Shown here piece by piece: positions 37,701-47,480 of a stretch of 64,000 bases of DNA. Location: positions 450,709-514,708 of the forward strand of contig VYZB01000040.1 of the NCBI GenBank assembly GCA_013397455.1, given 5' to 3'. A program made the position numbers and the translations under genes. The stretch's first letter is position 1; each line of letters starts with the position of its first letter. The DNA comes from Crotophaga sulcirostris. Taxonomy: Eukaryota > Chordata > Aves > Cuculiformes > Crotophagidae. The notes beneath the pieces are model-generated. The model did not search any database. It saw only the letters and a list, made by a program, of their open reading frames with translations, and had not been told where the DNA came from.

Positions 37701-40700
37701 GTCAGTTTTTCTTCCTAAATTTGAAAATTATAGAGGTAAGTCTCCAGAGATTGGTATTTAGAATACAGGTGGGCACACAGACAGGTTGCTTCTTTGTTCT
37801 GCTAATATGCTTTGCCATAAGTGATCTTCCCCTACCAACTTTGTGTGTATCTATGTTGTTACATAGGAAGAAACTGCAATAGCTGAGCTAACTGTAATCT
37901 AGGTGGTGGGAATAGCAGTACTGTAGAGCACCTGAGGAACAAACTTCAGATCAGTGTAGTTTCTGGGATATGCATGTAGGATTGTGAATGGTACTGAATT
38001 CCTTATATTCAGTTAGCAGTCACGATACAGCTCTGTTCCAGCTAGATCAGGTATGCCTAAACCTACTACTGCATTGTAGACCTCAGTTGTTGTGTGGGCC
38101 TTGCTTGGATGACAGTCTATTTAAACAATCACAAGGCATCAGGTCATACAGTTTATCCAGGTTTTGCTTGCCAGGGTAGCTAGTCCATTTCTGAGTTGCT
38201 TGTCAAATAGTAAGAAATAAAATGTATTTACTTCAATAATCTCCCCCACTAAAAAAATATTTTTTCACACTTTTAATAACTTCCCTCCGCTCTCAGAGTA
38301 AGCTGCCATGGTTAGTATGATCAGTGGTATTTTTTCAATTCTAAGCTGTGGGTCAGAGGTCAAAGTATCTTGCCTGCAAAGCCATACTCCTTCCACTCAT
38401 ATCTCAAGCACACTCACTGCCATAGCCTACAAAAGGGAGTGAAGTCATTCTTTCATATCGAATTTTCTTTTAGTGGAGAAATTCGAGACAGTCTCTGACA
38501 GATGTGTCCCCACTACCCCACTAAAATTATGTAGATTCTGTTACTCAGCAGTTCATGATAACCTACTTTTGTGACTACTAAGATTGAGTTTAAGGATACA
38601 TCTTCCTATCAAAGCAGTCTTGTTAGCTAATACGCATAGATATGCTGTACTGGTCTGTAGTTTTAAACCAGGATGCATAGCAATTTTAATGATAGCTTTT
38701 AATTCCTTCTTCTCTCATGTGTGACCACTGAAATTACAGCAATTCCATGGATGTTTTCATATTGATGTGTTGTCATTTTCTGATAAAAACTCCCAAATTT
38801 CCTGTGACTTGTGGTGGATATCATGGTCCTTATTTTACCAATGAAAAAGCAGGTGCCAATAGAAAGTCTATCATATCTTGAACCCACATTTCATGATCAG
38901 TTTTATCTGGTTGTTCATATGGTAGCTGTTCTTATTGTGCAGTAAATTTTATATCTCCAACTGCTTCTTAGGGCTTTTATTTGCTTTTTCTTAGCCTTGA
39001 ATGAGAGGGAAAAAAAAAAGAACTGAGTCATAATATTTTAGCTTGGCAAACAGATAGTCTTGTGTTTGAGTGCATATGTATCCATATGCATTTCTTTTTT
39101 GCCATGTTTGTGTTGCTTTGCTTCCTGTTTACAACTATTACTAAACACATGACATGGAAAGAACAATGTGACTCTGATATTCTCCAGTTATATAACTAAG
39201 CTTTCAGTTGTAGGCACAATTCTCTTGATTTATTTCAGAATATTGAGACATAATGCCCATCATTTGTGTTAACCTTAGGCCCAGTTTTATGCTTCATGGC
39301 ACTGATGATGTCAGTTTGAAGAGCACATTGGTGACTTGAGAGCCATATACGAGGAATGGGATTAATCTGACCGAATGCAGACATTAATTCTGCAGATAAC
39401 TGCATTGTACCTTGTTGTCCTGGACTCTGTTAACAGTCAATGCAGAGGAGGAGACACATTGACAGTAAAATTCATCTTGTGCTAAAACAGGGCAGATAAA
39501 TCACACTTTAGAAATACTTCTTTTCCACACTGCGGGCAAAGGGAGCTCAGGTTAACTAGTTCCAAGGCAGTGAAAATACCTAGACTTGAGGTAAGGATCT
39601 CAGCCCTGGAGTGCACTTGGTACTTCTTGGAAAAAAAGCTTTTTTTTCCATGTAGTTGTCTATGTCTTCAAACAGCTTGTCTTCCTTCCTGTGTTAAGAG
39701 GGCTGCGGGACATTGAGTAAGACTCTTTAGGGACATCTGTAACAGAGCAGACCAACTGTGACCTTTTCTTCTTTAAAGATAGTGCTGGGTAAATCAAGCT
39801 TATGATAAACATAGGATATCCCATCACCAAAGCCTTTTTTCCTATCCTACAATAGAACAGATTGGTAAAAAACTGTAGTTAAAATTATTAACTACGAGTT
39901 AAAACTGCCTTCAGGCAACGCATTCTTGTCTGTCCATAGAGTGATTTCATCTTTCCTCCCATTACCTGTGATTTAAACGCTCCATGAGTAGGTGTCCTAA
40001 AATCTCTAGTCCATTCCTTTGAAAATTCCGTTACAGGCGACACCAAAGTCTGGAGCGGAGCAAAAATAAAAATTAGAGTTGAAGTGTGTGTTCATGTTGT
40101 GACTGCCATTATCAAAAAGATTGATTGTCATCAAAAAGTTATATTTCCAATCTAAGCTTGTGGTTCCTTCTGCAAAACAAGGCTGTGTCTAGGAAGCACC
40201 AGTAGTCTCAGACTAGCTAAGAAAAGGAGTCTGTAAGACCATATTTAGACGACTAAACTGAAAGAAAACATTATGAAACGGGATATTAAAAAAATGTGCT
40301 TGTATATTTTTAAATTTCCTTGTAAAAGTTACTATTTTGATAGTTTTAGACGATCCCGATAGTCTTAGAGATAAAGCAACTTCATGCAGAAGGAGAAAAG
40401 GACTATTTTTGAATACTAAAATATTAAAATGTATGATAGTTGTTACTGTTGAAATATATCCTATGGGAGTTAACTGCAAGCAAAATGCCAGCTGACAAGA
40501 AAGGATAGTCTTAATGAAGTTTTGTGTCCTAACTAGACCCCAAATATTTATCTTTTGCCACGAATACAGAAACTTCTAGAGACATTTTGAAGTAACTATC
40601 TTCCCTTGGCTAAGATTTGCAGCTTACCCAGAATGGCACGGTCGTCTCACAGAATGAGGCACATCCCACTGAAATGCAAGCAGTGAGGAAAGGGCTTGTT

Positions 40701-41144
40701 TCTCAGTCGCAGTTACAAAAAAAGTACTAACCTAAGGTAAAGAACTGCTAGATTGCAATTCTTATCCTTAGGGGTTTCCAGGCTTTTTTTTTCTCAATGT
40801 GCGTTTTGCATCTTAATCTAAACCCAACAAATTAGTGAACAGACTAAACACAGTGCTTAAATTAACACGTGGCATAAGTAATGGTTTTATTTTGACAATA
40901 TTTAATTAGATATCCAGCTAGAAGTAAACATCAAACATAGGAAATGGAATATATAGCTTAATCTGAGCAATACTTGGAGATGGGACCTATTTATAACACA
41001 GTATAACATCCACAACTGCTAAGTTGTTGCACACCCCTTATTTTGCTGCAGACCACATTATTTAGGAAATTCCTGGGCCTAAGCTAAAGGAGAATTGCTT
41101 TTAGTTGTCCATAGCCTGGAGGTCATGGTGCATATCCAGGTAAT
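34728..41144. other. Long non-coding stretch, one weak old LINE relic
   Basis: AT-rich and mostly unclassified. The 35236-35470 relic is listed separately. Open frames stay below 90 codons. Purine-rich simple sequence is present near 36014-36050. No gene evidence. Confidence 0.4.
35236..35470 (-). mobile_element. Possible old CR1/L3-type LINE relic
   Basis: It opens TCAGATCTATGGTCCATCAA and then GCCAGCATACTATTCCCAA, resembling the reversed 3' end of the old CR1 type seen at 24030. Later words such as GATATCCCTCTGAATTTCTT (about 35420-35439) fit only loosely. This is a strongly decayed copy or a chance resemblance. Confidence 0.4.
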
Positions 41145-41255
41145 TCACAGTATCACAGTGTCACAAGGTTGGAAAGGACCTCTGAGATCATCGAGTTCAA
41201 CCTAGAACCCAACACCAACACCAACCCATCATCTAAACCATGGCACTGAGTGCCT
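41145..41255 (-). mobile_element. Very short CR1 LINE 3' end, young GTGATACT-tail subfamily
   Basis: Only about 111 bp of the 3' end: TCACAGTATCACAGTGTCAC tail, then AAGGTTGGAAAGGACCTC and GAGATCATCGAGTTCAACC. It breaks off at GCACTGAGTGCCT, inside the last codons of ORF2. An extreme case of 5' truncation. Confidence 0.92.
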
Positions 41256-43459
41256 GCAGGAAACACAGAGATGCCCCAGGTTATTTCCTTTACTGACCCT
41301 CTAGGTCTGCAGTGGTTTTATAACAGACACTCTGAGCCTTGCACTTGCAAGTCTAGTATGGCTTGTGTTCATACTATCCAAAGTATGTTTACCACTCCCT
41401 CTTGTGTCAAGACACTTCCTCACCATTGTTTCATTCATTTTGGAACTGGAGCCTGAACTAATCCAGACCCCTTAGTGTCAAGAGCCAGATTACAACCCTG
41501 GACAAAAGAAGAAGCACAGAGCTGATGCATGCATTATAGGGAAAAGAAATTACTATAAAACATCAGAGTAAATGTAATAGTTGTGCTGGGACTTGTAGCC
41601 AGATATGAGATGTGTATGAATGAGGAGACTTATCGAAACTATTTTGTTCTCCACTTGTCTTTTGAATGGGTAATGCCCAGGGAACTGCAGCTGTTTGAAG
41701 CGTCTTCACACACAGGTCACAGAGGAACAAGGTGGAATCGTTGAGATTAAACCCAGTTGTCTGCCTCACCTGCATGTTGATGATCAGGAACAGTTGCAAT
41801 TGTGGTGGAATAGTACCTGACCTGTTTGCAGACATCGTATTAGTGCCAGTCAGCACTGAGTTTAGTTCACACTGATGTAGAGTTGTGTAGGTAAAGATGC
41901 ACTTTGTGTTTGTCTGTCTCACCTGAAAAGACTGTAGGCTTTGGGAGAGGTGTGGTGATACTGTGGGTAGCTGGGGACTGTAATTGCCGCAGTCATTGCG
42001 GCCAAGGCTGCTACTGAATGGACATCACCATCAGGAGAGGCAGAGCTAGGTGAAAGCAGGTTAAACCTTGACAGAAGATTAAGAGATCCCAAGTTCGGAA
42101 ACTGCAAACATAACTCTCAGATCCAAATCCAAATCAAAAATCCAAAGAATGAATACAGTGTAACCCCCACCATCTTAGTTATACGTTAATTAAGGAATTT
42201 TCATTCTTTTTAAGGTTTTTCACCCACTCATCCTTTTCATTATCACCAGAGAAGTTAATAAATAAATTAAAACAAAAAAGCAGCAAGATAATACTTAGAT
42301 GGAAGAGTGGAAAATTATCAGACCAGGGGCCTCTGTTGAGCAAAACGTAAATAATTATGTGCCACATCTCAGCCACAGAGGAGCACACATACCCACTGGC
42401 CAGAGTAGCAGTGAAAGGTCATGCCCTTCTTGTCTTTGCCATTGCATACGTGATTTCTCAAAACGTAATGGCCACATTCTAAGAAAGTGTTACATTATTC
42501 CTCTACACGTAAGAAACTCTCCTGATCCTATAACCTACCCCAGCCCTAGGACGTCCAAGGAATTACTGAATACAGAATACAGTTGCACAGAGAGAGCTTA
42601 GTGGGATTACCTAGTCCTATCTGTATTCAGAATGCACGGTGGGGTTTTTTATCTCTTTTTTAGAGCTGGATGTCAGGTTCATTGATTTCAATAATTAATG
42701 TATGTCTCACAGCTCTCCTAGCTCCCCTATACCTGTGTTCTTTCCCATCAGCTGAAGGGTTTATTTTTGACTGGGTACTTTAATATGCATGTCTTGATTA
42801 AACTGAATTTTCTTATTTGATTTGATTGCCTTACACAGTGGTCTCTCTAACTTCAGATTTTTAATCATTTTTCTTGTGCCTTCTCTTTTTCTTGTTTTTT
42901 TTCTGATTATCATAGAATCAGTTTACATGGTGTGGGGACTTTATATCTGCTGTGTTCTGTAACTGATCTTTTTGACTATGGATTGTCTTCTGAGAGGCTA
43001 AAAGCAACCACTCCAAAAATTAGAAGAAATGAAAGAAAGCTGTACTGCGTATCCATTTGGATATACAAATGTGGATAGATCAGTGACACATGCATATGCA
43101 TATATATTCGTATTATTTTATAACTTAAAATAGGTTTTGAAGAGTTGTTGCACCCACTTTACTTACCTGCAGTTCCAGGGTGAATTAATGATTCCTGCGT
43201 ACAGTTTAGACATTTGTTTTATACTGCACATGAATTAAAGCACATCAAATTCAAACTCATTCTCATTTATGGATGGAAACTTCGAGGCAAAACAGTACAG
43301 CAGCTAACTTGTTATGAGTTATAGGTCAGTCATTTATTCAAGCCAAAGAAAATACTGCTGTACTTCCAGCTAAGCAAGATAAGCACAGAATGTGACTCCA
43401 CACTGCAGCAGCCTCCTTGCCTAAAAGTAGACAGTAAACATCCATCCGCTGATGAAATT
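41256..43459. other. Non-coding stretch with one exon-like block
   Basis: The exon-like minus-strand block at 41563-42107 is discussed separately. The 42299-42601 plus-strand frame (100 codons) has no known domain. No transposon recognised. Confidence 0.35.
41923..42101 (-). other. Possible exon or exon relic, unidentified
   Basis: On the minus strand a 179-base open segment begins directly after TTTGCAG (acceptor-like) and ends at a CAG|GTGAGA donor-like site at 41923/41922. The frame opened by the acceptor encodes FPNLGSLNLLSRFN and later a Ser/Ala/Thr-rich part with PSYPQYHHTSPK. The composition is less AT-rich than the surroundings. The polypyrimidine tract before the acceptor is weak. 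I do not recognise the peptide. It could be an exon of an unannotated or long non-coding transcript, or chance. Confidence 0.18.
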
Positions 43460-43717
43460 ATCACAGCGTCACAGTATTATAAGGTTGGAAAGGACCTTTG
43501 AGATCATCGAGTCCAACCTAGAACCCAACACTAACACCAACCCATCATCTAAACCATGGCACTCAGTGCCTCATCCAGTCTCCCCTTAAACACCTCCAGG
43601 GACAGCGACTCCACCACCTCCCCGGGCAGTGCATTCCAATGGCCAATCACCCTTTCAGTGAAGAACTTTTTCCTAATATCAAGCTTAAACCTCCCCTGAC
43701 GAAGCCTGAGACCATGT
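43460..43717 (-). mobile_element. CR1 LINE 3' fragment, left arm of a head-to-head pair
   Basis: Young GTGATACT-type copy in reverse: ATCACAGCGTCACAGTATTA tail, AAGGTTGGAAAGGACC, then the ORF2 tail with CTCCAGGGACAGCGACTCC. It stops in GACCATGT at 43717, where its truncated 5' end meets the 5' end of the oppositely oriented copy at 43716-43794. Confidence 0.92.
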
Positions 43718-43794
43718 GTTGGGTTCTAGGTTGGACTCGATGATCTCAGAGGTCCTTTCCAACATTGTAATGCTGTGATACTGTGTGACACTGT
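43716..43794 (+). mobile_element. CR1 LINE 3' end, right arm of a head-to-head pair
   Basis: It starts GTGTTGGGTTCTAGGTTGG, continues through TCGATGATCTCAGAGG and ends in degenerate tail units (GTGATACTGTGTGACACTGT). It contains only the 3' UTR. It faces away from the 43460-43717 copy, with no spacer and about 2 bases (GT, 43716-43717) that fit either element. Confidence 0.9.
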
Positions 43795-46737
43795 CTCATA
43801 CTTAAAACTTCTTTATGAGGCAGAGTCCTTCAGAAAGTCACTCTGCATATGATGACTTAACATTTCTTCACATCTAGCCTGAAGGAGGTGAATTGTGTGA
43901 TTTTTGGGGGGAGTGGGTTTCCCATTCTTGAGACGTGAAGGTCAAACAAAAGTAGGGTTGGTATGGCTTGGTGCTGCACAGTCAAGGAGAAGTGCTTTGA
44001 CATAGACACTCAGTAGATATGGCCATGAAGGAGACTATGTAATGTAACTGCCCATTGTTGCCAACACAAACAGCATAGAGTGGAGTACAAGAGAACTGTA
44101 AGTATATGGAAGGAGAGAAGTAACACAGAGGGAGTACAGAAGATGAGGACACAGAGAGAAGCCCAAATCCTTTTACTCACTAAAATCAGTGAAATGGAAA
44201 AAATAAAATCTCTCCTAAAAAAAAAAAAATAGTTGAGGGGTTTTTTCCCCAAAATTTTTTTCCCTTACTTTCTCAAACAGTGCAATAGAAAGAGAAAGGG
44301 TTTGTGAGGCTAAAACTCATCTGGATTCAACTCCTATTTATTTCTCAGAAATATATGACTTCATAATTTGAAACCAAGATAATTTATATATACATATACT
44401 TTGACTGTGTTTGCTGGACAAAACTCGGTCCAAAAGTAAACCAACTTGAGAGTGAAGTATCTTTCTTGATACATCTTAACCTCAAATACAAGCTGTACTC
44501 TTAGTCTTATTATCCTCTGAGACTGACTTTTTATTGATTTTCTGCAAGCAGGGTCAGGCTCGAACAACCTTCCTAGTGTGAGCAACTTGAATAAAAGCAA
44601 TGGAGTTCAGTGTAAGATAGACACTCTGACCACAACCCCATATGAAATCTGATTTGTTCTGTCTTACACAGAGGTTAATTATTGTTAGTTAGGTCACTTT
44701 AAAGTCAAAGGACTCCATGTCTTCCATCACTTTTAAAAATCTCAAGGAAAACATCAGCACTGATGTGCAGGTTTGTTTAGGTATTAAACAGGGCCCATTG
44801 TACCAATCAGAATTCACACCACTGAGTCTTGAGTTCCTTGTTTAATTGATGAGATTAACAGAGAGAGGCTCCTGCAAAGGGTGGGCTCAGCAGAAACCTA
44901 ACTTAGATGCATACAATGATCCCTGTGGAAGCTGTCACCCTATTCCTTTATTTGAAGAAATTTTAGGGAGATGTTTGCTAAAGATCTAATGGCAACAGTT
45001 GGATATCAGCAAGAATTTTTTCTATGAGTTAACTGCAAAACCAGTAAGCAATATTTTGGTCACTTGCATCTCTAGTCCTGGAGCATTCTGTCCTTGTGGT
45101 CTTGAGCCATGATGCCTTGTGAAAGTAAGATCTTGTAGAGCTCTTTCTATGCCAGAAACCACATCTACCAGATGTGTGAAAAATATTGCCTTGTAAAATG
45201 AAAAAAAAAAATAAAATTAACAAATTTGTTAAAAAGCAATTGAAATAGCAATAATGACTAAAAGAAAATGTAGCCCTTCCAAGCTTCAAAATAGTTTGCA
45301 AATGTTATCTCATTAACATTAAGTAAGGTAAATGCATAGTGTTATTAGGCTTATTTAATGGATTTGGAGGGAGGGTTCTTTTTTCCCCCTGTGTCTAACA
45401 ATTAACATAATTTTACAAATGCACTTTAATTATACATAGAAATAGAATAAATATTTTTACAGCATTTTCATTTAAACAAGCATTTAATTAAGCCCTATTA
45501 AGACCTACCGTATGCTCTGCATAGCACAGGCTACCATAAGTACACCTCCTCTGGCAGTTTTCAGTACTGGAAGAAATCACATTATTTGACACGGGCAGCC
45601 TGGTATGTAATTGACAAAAAAATCCAGATTCAATAAATAATTATTATTAAAAACGCATTAACACTGTAATAACTGGGTAGTCATTTTGATGGCTCTTAAT
45701 AAGCCACTGTAGCTGAAAGTACATCAAGCAGCACTTGTAAAGTACTGAGGATCTGGCAGGACTGCAACTTCAGAGGTAGTTTAAAAGTGTATTATTCAAG
45801 TTACTGCCAATTTTTTTGAGGTTAGGGTATGGTTCCTTATCACTACTTACCTCACTCAGTGCCAGCTCTCATTATGTGATCTTCTGAATTTGTTTGCTTC
45901 CAATCATGCAACCTTAAAACATTGTAGGTTATAGGGTAAAAAGACCAATAGCTCAACAAAGTTGATTTTCCTTCCCTTTAATTTCACCCAGTTCCTCTGA
46001 GTCTTAATCTAGTACTTTTTGACTTTTGAGTTTATGCCTGACTAAAACCTAGCTTGTTTTTGACAGAGCACATAGAAGGGAATCTAGATTTCTTCTAAAG
46101 GGAACTGGAGGTGCTGCTATTCCAGAGAAGGAGTGAATTATATCCAGTTTTCTCCATTATTATTCTAAATCACTAACTGCTACTATTTTTGCTCTCATCA
46201 CGTGTTTCTTTTCTGTGAAGATTCTTTTACATATTTATATTTCTTTTTGTCTCCTTATCTTACAGGGAAAAATGAATAAAAAAAGTTACTTTAATTTGTA
46301 CTGAAACATTATGCCAACATTATGAGTTTCTTGTATCAGTATATATCTCCTTTGATATAAGCATAATTGCAAGCACTTTATAATGTTTACTGTATACACA
46401 CTATAGCAGAGGTACTGTTAGAGCTCTACCTTATTTTCTGTGAAGACAAAGGCAATGTACAAACTTTTCAATGTTACATTTCAAATGCAGTTGTGATACC
46501 GAAAACCATCATTCTCCCTACCCGATAAAGAATGTTAAACTTTTTCTGAGACGATCTGGTTCACTACTCTGTTTGTATGAGTTAGTCTCCAATTCATATT
46601 AAGCAAACACAGAGGGATTAGGTTAAATAGTTCAAATCATTTGTTTCTGTCAAACTGGTAGATTTGGTAGATTTATCTGCGTGATTAAAGGTCCATGGCC
46701 AGAACTGGCTGCCAGTGGATGTATGAAGATGAGTAGG
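43795..46737. other. Non-coding stretch with a candidate regulatory block
   Basis: Mostly AT-rich. The part at about 45400-45740 holds many TAAT/ATTA cores and is discussed as a candidate conserved element. Open frames are up to 90 codons and unassigned. Confidence 0.4.
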
Positions 46738-47029
46738 TAGGGTGTAGTTTCTGCTTAATACAATTACTGAGAGGAGGATAATGGGTAATATTACTTCATA
46801 GGAGATAGTTTGCGCTACTGCTCGTGGTGCTCCGATTAGGGCGTATTTTGAGTTTGAGGCTCAACCTGATCATAGGGTTGAGTAGACTGCTAAGCTTGAT
46901 ATGGCTAGTAGAAATAGTAATCCTAGGTTTAGGTCAGTGTGGGAGAATGGGAGGGGGATTCAGATTGTGATTGCTAGAAGTAGGGCTAGTATTGGGGTTG
47001 CAGTGAAGAGGAATGGGGATGTAGACAGG
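46738..47029 (-). pseudogene. ND1: NUMT: nuclear copy of mitochondrial ND1, middle part
   Basis: On the minus strand, read with the vertebrate mitochondrial code, the frame gives [52 protein letters not shown] and [10 protein letters not shown], clearly NADH dehydrogenase subunit 1 of complex I. Three Trp codons are TGA, which stops nuclear translation and proves mitochondrial origin. One AGA codon (46750-46752 on the plus strand) is a stop in the mitochondrial code, showing decay after transfer. The copy ends near residue 165. The left limit (46738) is approximate. Confidence 0.95.
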
Positions 47030-47277
47030 GAAAAGTTTCAGGGAAAGTTTAGGCTTGATGTTAGGAAAAAGTTCTTCCCTGAAAGGGTAGTTAGCCATTG
47101 GAATGCGCTGCCCAGGGAGGTGGTGGAGTCGCCCACCCTGGAGGTGTTTAAGAGGAGATTGGATGAGGCACTCAGTGCCATGGTTTAGATGCTGGGTTGG
47201 CGTTGGTGTTGGGTTCTAGGTTGGACTCGATGATCCCAGAGGTCCTTTCCAACCTTGTAATACTGTGATACTGTGAT
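47030..47277 (+). mobile_element. CR1 LINE 3' fragment inserted into the ND1 NUMT
   Basis: Young GTGATACT-type copy. It starts near GAAAAGTTTCAGGGAAAG, includes the ORF2 tail ([32 protein letters not shown]) through its natural stop, the 3' UTR, and TACTGTGATACTGTGAT tail units. It is flanked by ACAGG on both sides (47025-47029 and 47278-47282). Removing one ACAGG and the element restores an in-frame ND1 reading across the joint, so the insertion limits are well fixed. Confidence 0.95.
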
Positions 47278-47480
47278 ACAGGCGAATGGGTTCTTTAATG
47301 AATAGTTTTACGCCGTCGGCTATGGGTTGTAGTAGCCCAAATGGGCCTACAATATTTGGACCTATTCGGGCTTGCATATAGCTTAGGACTTTTCGTTCTA
47401 CTAGGGTTAAGAAGGCTACGGCACTTAGAATTGGGATTGCGTAGCATAGTGATATAGAAAGGTGGGTTAGGGCTGGGAGT
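47278..47480 (-). pseudogene. ND1: NUMT: nuclear copy of mitochondrial ND1, N-terminal part
   Basis: The minus strand encodes, after the missing start codon region, [51 protein letters not shown] and [12 protein letters not shown]. The conserved [11 protein letters not shown] motif of ND1 is intact. No indel is seen. It joins the 46738-47029 piece once the CR1 insertion is removed. The copy covers roughly residues 3-68. Nothing of the neighbouring mitochondrial genes was recognised beyond 47481. Confidence 0.95.

Noticed and set aside
46901..47188. 95-codon plus-strand open frame
   Set aside because: It runs from antisense NUMT sequence into the CR1 insertion. Only its C-terminal half is the CR1 ORF2 tail; the fusion is accidental.
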